Source: Oscillospiraceae bacterium (GTDB lineage: Bacteria; Bacillota; Clostridia; Oscillospirales; Acutalibacteraceae). Taken from it: a stretch of DNA of 64,000 bases. Below the pieces are notes generated by a model. That model ran no database searches, was not told where the DNA came from, and saw nothing but the letters and a program-made list of their open reading frames with translations. The position numbers and the translations under genes were made by a program. Where the stretch lies: NCBI GenBank assembly GCA_022650485.1, contig JALCPP010000004.1:1-64000 (forward strand). Reading direction: 5' to 3'. This document shows positions 40,347-49,185 of this stretch, piece by piece (position 1 is the stretch's first letter; every line of letters starts with the position of its first letter).

Positions 40347-40354
40347 CCATCACT
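40329..40354 (+). terminator. Hairpin overlapping the stop of the small gene
   Basis: AGTGATGGC (40329-40337) pairs with GCCATCACT (40346-40354). The tail is only modestly T-rich. Confidence 0.55.
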
Positions 40355-40383
40355 CTAAATTCTTCTGATCCTTTAATGGATTT

Positions 40384-42249
40384 CTATTGAATTACGGGAG
40401 GTTCGCCCACTTCGTGGGAAGCGCCGTTAAAATAAATATCATACCAGACAAGGAAAATAAACACGGTCCAGATTTTGCGGCTGTTGTCGCATTTGCCCTG
40501 GATGTGGCTGTCCAGCAGAGAGGTGAGAAAATCCGTGTTGAAAAACTGTTCCGCCGTTTTAGAGGTAAACGCCTGGCGCACAATGGCACTGTACTTTTCT
40601 TCCCGCAGCCAGACACGGATCGGCACGGGGAATCCCAGCTTTTTCTTTTTTGCCGTTGCTTCCGGCAAATGACGCAGTGCCGATTTGCGCAGTGCGTACT
40701 TTGTGTTCTGCGGGTTGACTTTCAGCCTGCGCGGAATGCGTGAGGCAACGGCAAAGACTTTGCGGTCCAGAAACGGCACGCGAAGCTCCAAAGAATTTGC
40801 CATGCTCATGCGGTCGGCTTTTAAAAGGATATCCCCGACCATCCACACGTTGATGTCCAGGTACTGCATCTTTGTCACATCGTCGAGGTCCTTTACGCGG
40901 TCGTACCAGGGGCGTGTCAGCCGCTGCGGGCGGGAAACCGGCAGCCCTTCTTTCAAAAGACTGCGCTTTTCGTTCATGGTGAACAGGCTGTTGTTGCCGA
41001 TGAACGATTCTTCAATGCTTTTCGAGCCGCGGATGAGAAAATTTTTGCCTTTAAAGGAAAAGGGAAGTTTCTGCACAAAGGCGGCGAGCGCTTTGCGCAG
41101 TCTAAGCGGAAGACGGCGGTAGGCCGCCATATCGTCCGGTTCATGGTAAATGTTGTAGCCGCCGAACAGCTCGTCCGAGCCTTCGCCGGAAAGAACCACT
41201 TTTACGTATTGACTCGCGATTTTCGACACAAAATAAAGGGCGATGCAGGACGCGTCCGCAAGCGGCTGGTCCATGTGGTACATGACCTTGCGGATATTGC
41301 CCCAGTATTCATCCGGAGAGATGGTTTTATAGTGATGCTCTACGCCGATCTTTTCGGAAAGATCTTTTGCGTAGCCGATTTCATTGTATTTTTCATCTTC
41401 ACCGAACCCGACCGTGAACGTCTTTTGCCCGGTAAAGTAAGTCGCGACATAGCTGGAATCCACACCGCTGGAAAGGAAACACCCGACTTCCACATCGCTG
41501 ATGCGGTGCGCCGCGACGGAATCTTCAAAAACCTGGTCGATTTCGTTGACCGCTTCCTCTTCGGTCATCGTTTCGTCCGGCTCGAATTTCGGCTCCCAGT
41601 AGCGCTTAATTTCCACTTCGCCGTTGCGGTACCACAGGTAATGGGCCGGCATCAGGCAAGAGACGTTTTCAAAAAATGTTTCCGGCGGCACCGGATATTC
41701 AAAGGAAATGTAATTGTTCAGCGCATTGAGGTTCAGCTTTTTTTCAAATCCTGGGAATTGCAGAATGCTTTTGATTTCGGAACCGTAAACAAAGCTGTCG
41801 CCCACCTGTGTGTAGTGCATCGGTTTGATTCCGAAGAAATCCCGCGCCAAAAACAGGCTTTTGTCCGTCTTGTTCCACACGGCGAACGCAAACATGCCGC
41901 GCAGTTTGTTTAAAAGTTCTTCGCGCCATTCTTCAAAGCCGTGAACCAGCACTTCCGTGTCGGTATTTGTTTTGAACCGGTGCCCTTTTGCCACAAGAAT
42001 TTCCCGCAGCTGCTGGTAGTTGTAAATTTCTCCGTTAAACATGACAACCAGGGTTCCGTCTTCGTTTGTAATCGGCTGGTCGCCCTGCTTTAAATCGATG
42101 ATGCTCAGACGCCGGAATCCCATTGAGATATCGGCATCCGTATAGATTCCCAGGGAATCCGGTCCCCGGTGGGTAATCACATCCGTCATATTTTGAATGA
42201 CCGCGTCGCGGTCAATAATTTCTCCTGTAAATCCGCACAGTCCGCACAT
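40384..42249 (-). CDS. asnB: Asparagine synthase (glutamine-hydrolysing)
   Basis: A 621-residue AsnB. The N-terminal glutaminase domain begins MCGLCGF with the catalytic Cys2 and has the HRGPDS and NGEIYNY blocks. The synthetase domain has the PP-loop SSGVDSS and the SGEGSDELFGGY motif. It makes asparagine from aspartate, glutamine and ATP. It begins 2 bases after the CpXC gene ends, so both are one unit on the minus strand. The C-terminal tail (about 600-621) is longer than needed for the fold. Confidence 0.95.
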   Translation of the reverse strand: MCGLCGFTGEIIDRDAVIQNMTDVITHRGPDSLGIYTDADISMGFRRLSIIDLKQGDQPITNEDGTLVVMFNGEIYNYQQLREILVAKGHRFKTNTDTEVLVHGFEEWREELLNKLRGMFAFAVWNKTDKSLFLARDFFGIKPMHYTQVGDSFVYGSEIKSILQFPGFEKKLNLNALNNYISFEYPVPPETFFENVSCLMPAHYLWYRNGEVEIKRYWEPKFEPDETMTEEEAVNEIDQVFEDSVAAHRISDVEVGCFLSSGVDSSYVATYFTGQKTFTVGFGEDEKYNEIGYAKDLSEKIGVEHHYKTISPDEYWGNIRKVMYHMDQPLADASCIALYFVSKIASQYVKVVLSGEGSDELFGGYNIYHEPDDMAAYRRLPLRLRKALAAFVQKLPFSFKGKNFLIRGSKSIEESFIGNNSLFTMNEKRSLLKEGLPVSRPQRLTRPWYDRVKDLDDVTKMQYLDINVWMVGDILLKADRMSMANSLELRVPFLDRKVFAVASRIPRRLKVNPQNTKYALRKSALRHLPEATAKKKKLGFPVPIRVWLREEKYSAIVRQAFTSKTAEQFFNTDFLTSLLDSHIQGKCDNSRKIWTVFIFLVWYDIYFNGASHEVGEPPVIQ

Positions 42250-42251
42250 AG

Positions 42252-42929
42252 TTATCCTTTCCGCTCCTGTTCCTCAGCGGGTCTTGTTTCGTGGTAATGG
42301 TCCAGAATAGTCTGCGCCGTCATGCCGTCCACGGGGACGAAGCCGTCTGCCGGGACAGATCCGGCACATTCCACAATTTCCACTGACTTTTGGTAGGCTT
42401 CCATCCGTGTATGCCGGCGCACGGGCTTGTCTTCACCTTCCAGCAAAAAAGAGAATCCAATTTCATTTTTGGATTCATCGGCGTAGCAAAAGTAGCCGGC
42501 AGCTGCTTTCTTGCCGTGCTTTTGGTCCAGAACTCCCGCCAAAGCGAGCTTGACCAATTCCACCGCACGGTCGTCCAGCCCCGCGTCAAAAATCAGAATT
42601 TTTTCCTTCAGTGCTTCCGGGGTGGTAACCAGACGCTTTGCGACACCGTGCAGCTGCGGAAATTCTTTTTCCAGATCGATTTCTTCACAGCCGCCGCCGT
42701 TCGGCGAAAGGTACACCATATAATTTCGTTCCGGGTCATGGTAGAGAAAAGGATATAGAAACCGGGCTGTATATCCGCATTCGGGGCAGCTCCAGTCAAA
42801 CATGGTTTCATTCAGTACGCGCGCTTTGCGGTCCGGATTTTGGGCGGCATCCACCCCCGGCCACAGTTCTGTTTTAACGGCTGCGCCGCACTGCGGGCAG
42901 CTGATTTCCTCGGTTATTTGCGTCGCCAT
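42252..42929 (-). CDS. CpXC domain zinc-binding protein
   Basis: A 225-residue protein of the CpXC family: SCPQCGAAV and SCPECGYTA make a four-Cys zinc site, followed by FLYHDPERNYMVYLSP typical of the family. The C-terminal half is a separate unknown domain. The ATG at 42929 is supported by the family start. It precedes asnB by 2 bases and is probably cotranscribed. The function of CpXC proteins is not known. Confidence 0.87.
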   Translation of the reverse strand: MATQITEEISCPQCGAAVKTELWPGVDAAQNPDRKARVLNETMFDWSCPECGYTARFLYPFLYHDPERNYMVYLSPNGGGCEEIDLEKEFPQLHGVAKRLVTTPEALKEKILIFDAGLDDRAVELVKLALAGVLDQKHGKKAAAGYFCYADESKNEIGFSFLLEGEDKPVRRHTRMEAYQKSVEIVECAGSVPADGFVPVDGMTAQTILDHYHETRPAEEQERKG

Positions 42930-43009
42930 TCCCGCTATCTCCTTATATTCTTTGCATGTTTTTCTATTATATCACACTGACATAAAAAAAGGAATACATG
43001 AAATAATAC

Positions 43010-43038
43010 TGTTGCACAGACGCTTTTTGAGGTATAAT
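43010..43038 (+). promoter_or_regulatory. Promoter of the 142-residue protein and mnmA
   Basis: A -10 TATAAT at 43033-43038 with a weak -35 TGTTGC (43010-43015) at 17 bases. Confidence 0.5.
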
Positions 43039-43083
43039 AGAAACAAATTTATAAAAACCGCGTTCGCGGCAGGAGGTATCCGA

Positions 43084-43512
43084 ATGGAAGTTTTTAAGAA
43101 TGTCGCCGATTCCGTGACGAAGGCGGTCAATTTCGTCGTGGATAAAAACCGCAGGGCAGCCATGATTAACCGGCTGAAAATTGTCATCCGCAATGAAAAA
43201 GAAGTCGAGGCCAGTTCCTATATTGAACTGGGAAAATATTATTATGAAAATATGCGCGATGCGTCAAATGAACGCACCGAAACGCTCTGCGTTGCCGTGG
43301 ACAATGCGGACCGCAGGCTGAAACGCGCGTTTGCCAAACTGGATGAGATGATGGTGCCGGCGGCCGCGGAAGAGGAAGAAGAGGAAGGCTGCGAGGAAAA
43401 CAGCGTCGACGAAGACGCCGCCCCTGATGACGAAGCTTTTTTCCGCTCGTTCAGCGCGGCACAGGAAGAACCGGACGGTACGGATGAAGCGGCGGAAGAT
43501 CCGGTGATATAA
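43084..43512 (+). CDS. Acidic-tailed cytoplasmic protein
   Basis: A 142-residue protein. The N-terminal 90 residues are helical and basic (VADSVTKAVNFVVDKNRRAA, RLKIVIRNEKEVEASSYIEL); the last 50 are very acidic with runs of Glu and Asp. No membrane segment and no known domain. The ATG at 43084 follows GGAGGT; the longer frame runs back across the promoter. mnmA starts 1 base after its stop, so they are cotranscribed. It may be a scaffold-type protein; the role is unknown. Confidence 0.75.
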   Translation: MEVFKNVADSVTKAVNFVVDKNRRAAMINRLKIVIRNEKEVEASSYIELGKYYYENMRDASNERTETLCVAVDNADRRLKRAFAKLDEMMVPAAAEEEEEEGCEENSVDEDAAPDDEAFFRSFSAAQEEPDGTDEAAEDPVI

Positions 43513-43513
43513 A

Positions 43514-44584
43514 GTGAAGAAAAAAGTCATGCTGGGAATGAGCGGCGGCGTGGACAGTTCAGCCGCCGCTCTTCTTTTGCAGAAAGCGGGATATGAAGTG
43601 CAGGGCGTCACCCTGCGCCTGAAGCCGGCCAAGCCGGCATGCGGGGCCGCGGGCGACAGCCAGCTGTCCGATATTGAAGATGCCAGACGAGTCTGCCAAA
43701 AACTTGGAATGGAACACAGGGTGCTGGATTTGACCGAGCAGTTTGAGCAGGCGGTGATTGCCCCGTTCGCGGCTTTGTATGAGGCCGGGCGAACCCCGAA
43801 TCCGTGCGTGCTGTGCAACCCGGCAATTAAATTCGGCGCAATGCTGGATTATGCGGAGCAGATGAATTTTGACTATGTCGCCACCGGGCATTACGCGCGG
43901 ATTGAGCAGACGCCGCAGGGGCGGTTTCTGCTGAAAAAATCGCCTGCGGCGAAAGACCAGAGCTATGTGCTGTACAGCCTTTCGCAGCATCAGCTTTCGC
44001 ACACGCTGCTGCCGGACGGCATTTATTCCAAGCCGGAGATTCGCGCGCTGGCGGAGCAGGCGGGCCTGCCGGTCGCGCACAAGAAAGACAGCCAGGAAAT
44101 CTGTTTTGTGGACGACAACGACTACGGCGGATTTCTGGAACGCTATACCGGCCGAAAAGCCAGACCGGGGAATTTCCTTGACGCGGCGGGCGCTGTCATC
44201 GGCCGTCACCGCGGCGTGACGCATTACACGGTCGGCCAGCGCAAAGGGCTCGGCGTGTCGTTTGGAAAACCGATGTATGTTACCGCGATCGACGCCGAAC
44301 ATAACACGGTCACGCTTGGCGGGGAACAGGATCGGTATGCCGCCGCCCTGACAGCGGGGGAGCTGAATTTTATCCCGTTCGATACATTGGAAAGCAAGGC
44401 AAAGGTGCAGGTAAAGGTCCGCTACTCTGCCACACCGGCGGAAGCGATGCTGGTTCCCCTTCCGGGCGGCAGGGTCCATGTTGAATTTGAAAAGCCGCAG
44501 AAATCGGTCGCGCCGGGGCAGGCCGCTGTTTTTTACGACGGCGACATCGTGCTGGGCGGCGGAACAATTCTGACAAAAGAATAG
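43514..44584 (+). CDS. mnmA: tRNA-specific 2-thiouridylase MnmA
   Basis: A 356-residue enzyme that thiolates U34 of tRNAs for Lys, Glu and Gln. The PP-loop GMSGGVDSSAAA is at residues 8-19, the catalytic cysteines lie in NPCVLCN and EICFV, and TGHYARI and TVGQRKGLGV are clear. The GTG start is set by the family start MKKKVMLGMSGGVDS; the ribosome site is weak, so translation may be coupled to the previous gene. A terminator follows. Confidence 0.96.
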   Translation: MKKKVMLGMSGGVDSSAAALLLQKAGYEVQGVTLRLKPAKPACGAAGDSQLSDIEDARRVCQKLGMEHRVLDLTEQFEQAVIAPFAALYEAGRTPNPCVLCNPAIKFGAMLDYAEQMNFDYVATGHYARIEQTPQGRFLLKKSPAAKDQSYVLYSLSQHQLSHTLLPDGIYSKPEIRALAEQAGLPVAHKKDSQEICFVDDNDYGGFLERYTGRKARPGNFLDAAGAVIGRHRGVTHYTVGQRKGLGVSFGKPMYVTAIDAEHNTVTLGGEQDRYAAALTAGELNFIPFDTLESKAKVQVKVRYSATPAEAMLVPLPGGRVHVEFEKPQKSVAPGQAAVFYDGDIVLGGGTILTKE

Positions 44585-44588
44585 AAAA

Positions 44589-44631
44589 CGGGCCGAAATT
44601 CCATTTTGCCGGAGTTTCGGCCCGCTTTTTT
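44589..44631 (+). terminator. Terminator of mnmA
   Basis: CGGGCCGAAA (44589-44598) pairs with TTTCGGCCCG (44615-44624), with an inner TCC/GGA, then six T. Confidence 0.88.
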
Positions 44632-44749
44632 GCCATATGGCAGATTGCTTTGCCGCGGGCAAAAATTTTTCTGTCATCCAAACAACATTTTTCATAAAAT
44701 GAAAACAGTGCAGATGAAATGATGCGTTTCTGTTTTGGGGGATGGTTGC

Positions 44750-45655
44750 TTGACTTCGCAGGAATTTCATATGACGACCCGAATCTCGTTTCAAAGTATG
44801 ATGGTGAACCTGTTCCTCTTTGCTTTGAAAGGGCTGCTCGGCATGCAGATTGCCTCGGCCAGCCTGCTGTCCGACGCGGTGCATTCCCTGACCGATATTT
44901 TCAGCACGCTGATTGTTTTGATCGGAATCCGCGTGTCGAGCAAGCCCTCCGACGCGGGGCATCCGTACGGGCACGAAAAAATTGAGTGTGTCATCGCGCT
45001 GCTGCTGGGCGTCATGCTGTTTGGCATCGGCGGCGGAATCGGATGGGACGGTGTCAAAAAGTTGTTTCACCCGGCTGCCGCGGTCCCGCAGTATTCTGTG
45101 ATGAATGGGCTGGCAATGGGGGCGGCGGTGGTCTCCATCGGCGCGAAGGAGTGGATGTATCGCTTTACAATGAAGTGCGCAAAAAGAATCCGCTCCTCTT
45201 CCATGGCGGCGGACGCGTGGCACCATCGTTCCGATGCACTGTCGTCCGTCGGCAGCCTGGCGGGAGTTTTCGGTATGCGGCTGGGTTACCCCGTCATTGA
45301 CGCGGCGGCCTGCCTGGTTATTTCCGTTTTCATTTTCAAGGCGGCTTACGGCATCTGCGCCGATGCGTGTGCCAAGCTGGTTGACGCGGCCTGTTCGCCG
45401 GAACTGACGGGAAGAATAAAAAAGATTGCCAAAAGCAACCGGGAAGTTCTGGCGGTCGACGCATTGAAAACCCGCCAGTACGGGTCAAAAATCTATGTCG
45501 ACCTGGAAATTACGCTGGACCGGAATGCCAGCCTGGCACATTCGCATGATGTTGCGGAAGAAATCCACAACGAAATCGAGGGGGATTTTTCACAGGTAAA
45601 ACACTGCATGATTCATGTGAACCCTTCTATGCTGGTCAATCATCATCACATTTAA
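44750..45655 (+). CDS. Cation diffusion facilitator family transporter
   Basis: A CDF protein of about 301 residues that exports divalent metal in exchange for protons. Six membrane helices are seen; metal-binding motifs are SDAVHSLTD in helix 2 and HHRSDALSS in helix 5, with GHPYGHEK between. The C-terminal cytoplasmic domain ends with HNEIEGDFSQVKHCMIHVNP and a His-rich tail. The start is uncertain: TTG at 44750 after GGGGGATGG, or ATG at 44771. HxxxD in helix 5 suits zinc, iron or manganese; the metal is not fixed by sequence. Confidence 0.9.
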   Translation: MTSQEFHMTTRISFQSMMVNLFLFALKGLLGMQIASASLLSDAVHSLTDIFSTLIVLIGIRVSSKPSDAGHPYGHEKIECVIALLLGVMLFGIGGGIGWDGVKKLFHPAAAVPQYSVMNGLAMGAAVVSIGAKEWMYRFTMKCAKRIRSSSMAADAWHHRSDALSSVGSLAGVFGMRLGYPVIDAAACLVISVFIFKAAYGICADACAKLVDAACSPELTGRIKKIAKSNREVLAVDALKTRQYGSKIYVDLEITLDRNASLAHSHDVAEEIHNEIEGDFSQVKHCMIHVNPSMLVNHHHI

Positions 45656-45691
45656 AAAAAGCCGCGGCTGAAATTTTCAGCCGCGGCTTTT
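45656..45691. terminator. Bidirectional terminator between CDF gene and galE
   Basis: GCCGCGGCTGAAA (45661-45673) pairs with TTTCAGCCGCGGC (45675-45687), flanked by A7 and T4. Confidence 0.9.
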
Positions 45692-45700
45692 GACATTCTG

Positions 45701-46699
45701 TTACGGATTTTTCCGGATGAAATTCCAGCTGTCGCGGCACATGTCGGAAAGCGAGTATTCGGCTTCCCAGTGCAGCTCCGCTTTGGCACGGGACGGGTCC
45801 GCGTAGCAGGTCGCAATGTCGCCCGCGCGGCGCGGGTCGATCTGGTAGGGAATGGTAACGCCGCTCGCCTTTTCAAATGCGTGAACCACATCGAGTACGG
45901 AGCTTCCGGTTCCGGTGCCCAGGTTGAATGCGCGCGAACCGGTGATGGAGTCGAGCGCCTGAAGCGCTTTGACGTGGCCGTTTGCCAGGTCGCAGACATG
46001 GATGTAGTCGCGCACGCCGGTTCCGTCGGGGGTGGGGTAGTCGTTGCCGTAAACGTGCAGCTTCGGCAGTTTGCCGATGGCGACCTTCATGATGTACGGC
46101 ATCAGGTTATTCGGAATTCCATTCGGATTTTCGCCGATCAGGCCGCTTGGGTGCGCGCCGATCGGGTTAAAATAACGAAGCAGGGCCGCTTTCATGTCCG
46201 GCATGGCGTGACAGGCGTCGCGCGTGATCTGTTCGATCATATATTTGGTCCAGCCGTAGGGGTTTGTGGCGGAAAGCGGCATTCCCTCGGTGAACGGTGC
46301 TTGGTTGTTCATGCCGTAAACCGTCGCGGAGGAGCTGAACACGAATTTGCGAACGCCGTATTCCCGCATCAGGCGGAACAGGTTCAGCGTGCCGGTCAGG
46401 TTGTTGTGGTAGTATTCGAGCGGCTTTTCCACTGATTCGCCGACGGCCTTGAGGCCCGCAAAATGGATGACCGCGTCAATCTGGTTTTCCTTAAAAATCC
46501 GTTCGAATTTTTCATAGTCGAGCATATCGCATTCATAGGCGGGAAATTTTTTGCCGGAAAGTGTTTCAATTTTGCCGATCACATCGGGGGAAGCATTGCA
46601 GTAATTGTCCATGACGACAATGTCGAATCCGTTTTTGAGCAGTGCAACGCAGGTGTGCGAGCCGATGTATCCGGCGCCGCCTGTAATCAGAATGTTCAT
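45701..46699 (-). CDS. galE: UDP-glucose 4-epimerase
   Basis: A 332-residue short-chain dehydrogenase-type epimerase. The NAD-binding GGAGYIGSHT is at residues 7-16, the catalytic Ser in SSSATVYG, and YGWTKYMIE supplies Tyr and Lys. It interconverts UDP-galactose and UDP-glucose, closing the Leloir pathway. It overlaps galT by 4 bases and is last in galK-galT-galE. Confidence 0.96.
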   Translation of the reverse strand: MNILITGGAGYIGSHTCVALLKNGFDIVVMDNYCNASPDVIGKIETLSGKKFPAYECDMLDYEKFERIFKENQIDAVIHFAGLKAVGESVEKPLEYYHNNLTGTLNLFRLMREYGVRKFVFSSSATVYGMNNQAPFTEGMPLSATNPYGWTKYMIEQITRDACHAMPDMKAALLRYFNPIGAHPSGLIGENPNGIPNNLMPYIMKVAIGKLPKLHVYGNDYPTPDGTGVRDYIHVCDLANGHVKALQALDSITGSRAFNLGTGTGSSVLDVVHAFEKASGVTIPYQIDPRRAGDIATCYADPSRAKAELHWEAEYSLSDMCRDSWNFIRKNP

Positions 46700-47676
46700 T
46701 TTGGTTTCTCCTTTTCGGTCAGATACTGCCGATAGGCCTGCCGCAGTTCTTCCGCAGTGTTTTCCGGGCAGGTCGGGTTGCAGGCAGCCCAGACACCCGT
46801 TTCGCTGGAAGCGTTGTACTTGAGCTTTTCGGCGCTGCGCATCGGCGGGTAGAATTCAATGTGAAAATGAAAGGTTTTCGAGTAATCGCCTAAGTTGACC
46901 GGCGCCGAGTGCATGCACATCATGTAAGGAAATTGAAAGCCGAACAGGCTGTCAAGCATCCCAACGGTTGAGCGCACCGTGACGCCGAGCGTGTGCCGTT
47001 CTTCCGGTGTAAAATCGGTAATATACTGGCGATGGATGTTGGACAGAATCGATACGCCATAGGGGTACGCGCTGAAAAACGGAAGAAGAACGGTAAAGTG
47101 CCTGTTTTGAAAAAGAATACGCTTTTTTGCTTCTTTTTCCTTTTGAAGGAAGTCACAAAACAGGCAGCGCTTATTTTGTTCATAATACTCCTTTGCAGAG
47201 TCCGTTTCAAGTGCCATTTTTTTTGGCAGAAAGGGATATGCGTAAATCTGCCCGTGGGGGTGCGGCATGGTCACGCCGACGGCTTTGCCACGGTTTTCAA
47301 ATATGAAGACATACTTGATTTTCGGGTCGGCCCGCAGCGCGGCAAAACGGCTGCACCACAGATGGACAAGCTTTTCCATGTGGCGGTCCGAAAGCTGCGT
47401 CATTCGCGCGCGGTGTTCCGGGGAATACAGAATTACCTCACACTTGCCGTAATTCGGCGCAACGCGAAAAAAGTCCGTGCCCACCGGGTCCGGTTTGTCC
47501 GGCGCTGTTAAAAGCGCGGGAAAATCATTGTCGTATTCCATCACTTCGTATTCCGGCACATTGCCGGAGGAAGGGCAGAACGGGCACCAGTCCTTTGGCA
47601 TTTGCGGCCGGTCCTGCCGGTTGGACGCCACCATCGTCCAGTCTTTGAGAAACGGATTCCATCTCAGCTCCGCCAT
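46696..47676 (-). CDS. galT: Galactose-1-phosphate uridylyltransferase
   Basis: A 326-residue GalT of the HIT superfamily (GalT family 1). The active-site motif is GVTMPHPHGQIYAYPF with the nucleophilic His in HPH; zinc-ligand type Cys appear in WCPFCPSSG and RCLFCDFL. It transfers UMP from UDP-glucose to galactose 1-phosphate. It lies between galK (30 bases upstream) and galE. Confidence 0.95.
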   Translation of the reverse strand: MAELRWNPFLKDWTMVASNRQDRPQMPKDWCPFCPSSGNVPEYEVMEYDNDFPALLTAPDKPDPVGTDFFRVAPNYGKCEVILYSPEHRARMTQLSDRHMEKLVHLWCSRFAALRADPKIKYVFIFENRGKAVGVTMPHPHGQIYAYPFLPKKMALETDSAKEYYEQNKRCLFCDFLQKEKEAKKRILFQNRHFTVLLPFFSAYPYGVSILSNIHRQYITDFTPEERHTLGVTVRSTVGMLDSLFGFQFPYMMCMHSAPVNLGDYSKTFHFHIEFYPPMRSAEKLKYNASSETGVWAACNPTCPENTAEELRQAYRQYLTEKEKPK

Positions 47677-47706
47677 AGTGCATTCCTCCTGCGTTTTTGC
47701 AAATTA

Positions 47707-48990
47707 TTATAAAATACGCACGGCGCCTGCCGCCCGCACGGAAAGCGGCAGGCAGCTGCCGGGGCCGAACACGCTTTCCATCTCTCGCCGGAACGGCTCA
47801 AAATCCGCCGTGGGAACATAAGCCTGCACGGTTCCGGCAAATCCCCCGCCGTGCAGCCTCCATGCCCCGCCGCAGGCGGAAAGGAAGTGTTCGCACAGCG
47901 CTAATCCCAGGGGAATGCCCTGGCTTTCTATGCGGGAAGGGGAGTAGGCGTTCTGCAGATACAGAACGGACGAACGCCCGCTTTCCCGGACCAGATGCAG
48001 AAAATCAGAAAATCGGTTTTTACTCAGTGCGGCCGTCTGCTGAAGAACGCGGTCGTTTTCGCCGAAAAAGTGGATGGCCCGCAGCACCGCGCGGTCGCCG
48101 GCTTTTCTGCGCACAGCGGGCAGGTTTGCATAGAATTCCTCTTTCTTTACCTGTGACAGCAGTGTTTTGCCAAAGCAGGCGGACACGCGCCGCATTTCCT
48201 CCGGAATCGCGGCATAGTCCGCGGTCAGGCAGGAATGGTCCCCTTTGGTGTCAATGATACACAGGCGGTAACCGCAGCCGGAAAAGCAAAATGGAATTTT
48301 GCTCACGGCCGGATGGGCCTGGTCGTGAAAGTCAATGGTGACCAGACCGCCCGCCGCGCAGACCGTCTGGTCCATCAGGCCGCAGGGCTTGCCGAAGTAG
48401 CGGTTTTCCGCGTCTTGGCTGACCTGCGCGATGGATACGGCATCCATGTCCCCGCCGCCGAACAGATCATCTGCAATGCGTCCAATCAGGACTTCAAACG
48501 CGGCGGAAGAGGACAGACCGGAACCCGGAAGAACATCGGACTGGAGATAGGCCTGAAAACCTCCGATTTTCCGCCCCAACGCGGAAAATCCGGAGCAGAT
48601 GCCGCGGACCAGCGCGGTAGAGGAGCCTTTTTCCCCCGGTTTTGGAGCAAGGTCGGCGGGGCTGATGCGTGTGGGGGGGAATCCTTCCGACTGCACGGTG
48701 ATTTCTTTGCCCCCCGCGGCGACAACGGCGATGGCGTCAAGGCCGACTCCGGCTGCGAGAACCCTGCCGCCCTGATGATCCGTGTGGTTCCCGCCCATTT
48801 CCGTGCGGCCCGGGGCGCTGTAAATACGGATGTCCCGTTTCCGGCCAAACAGCGTTTCGAATTTTTCAACAGCGCGCAGGAGGCGGAGCCGGCAGACTTC
48901 GGGCCGCGTGCCGTCAATACCGTAAAGTTCCGCAAGAATTTTGCTGAATTGCGGTTCCGACAGCTTTTGTTTTGCTTCGTTCAATCTCAT
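47707..48990 (-). CDS. galK: Galactokinase
   Basis: A 427-residue GHMP kinase. Motifs are RIYSAPGRTEMGGNHTDHQGG (seen as APGRTEMGGNHTDHQ), the phosphate loop LPGSGLSSSAAFEVLIG, and HGGGFAGTVQAYVP. It phosphorylates galactose. The ATG at 48990 follows AGAGGAG; the same frame stays open far upstream, antisense to gerA, with no meaning. The N-terminal part (1-50) is longer than in E. coli GalK and fits the Firmicutes form. A promoter lies upstream on the minus strand. Confidence 0.95.
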   Translation of the reverse strand: MRLNEAKQKLSEPQFSKILAELYGIDGTRPEVCRLRLLRAVEKFETLFGRKRDIRIYSAPGRTEMGGNHTDHQGGRVLAAGVGLDAIAVVAAGGKEITVQSEGFPPTRISPADLAPKPGEKGSSTALVRGICSGFSALGRKIGGFQAYLQSDVLPGSGLSSSAAFEVLIGRIADDLFGGGDMDAVSIAQVSQDAENRYFGKPCGLMDQTVCAAGGLVTIDFHDQAHPAVSKIPFCFSGCGYRLCIIDTKGDHSCLTADYAAIPEEMRRVSACFGKTLLSQVKKEEFYANLPAVRRKAGDRAVLRAIHFFGENDRVLQQTAALSKNRFSDFLHLVRESGRSSVLYLQNAYSPSRIESQGIPLGLALCEHFLSACGGAWRLHGGGFAGTVQAYVPTADFEPFRREMESVFGPGSCLPLSVRAAGAVRIL

Positions 48991-49026
48991 AAAATTCTCC
49001 TCTGCGAAATGCGTGTTTATGGCTAT

Positions 49027-49055
49027 ATTGTAGACCTGCCCTCGCCTTGCGGCAA
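49027..49055 (-). promoter_or_regulatory. Promoter of galK-galT-galE
   Basis: Read on the minus strand: -35 TTGCCG (49055-49050), 17-base spacer, -10 TACAAT (49032-49027), about 36 bases before the galK ATG. Confidence 0.65.
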
Positions 49056-49185
49056 GGCTTAAAGTTATCAGAAATATAGATTTTTGATGAATTGACGCAA
49101 ATGAATATTCCGGCTGGCGGCGGGAACGATAACCGCATCGGTAAAATTTGCCGGGCACACCGGCCCGGGGGAAGGAAATGGGAAC

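Noticed and set aside
41143-41913. Plus-strand 256-codon frame antisense to asnB
   Set aside because: asnB is certain on the other strand; no domain in this frame.
43559-45226. Open frame of 555 codons antisense to mnmA and the CDF gene
   Set aside because: It crosses two real genes and a terminator; no domain.
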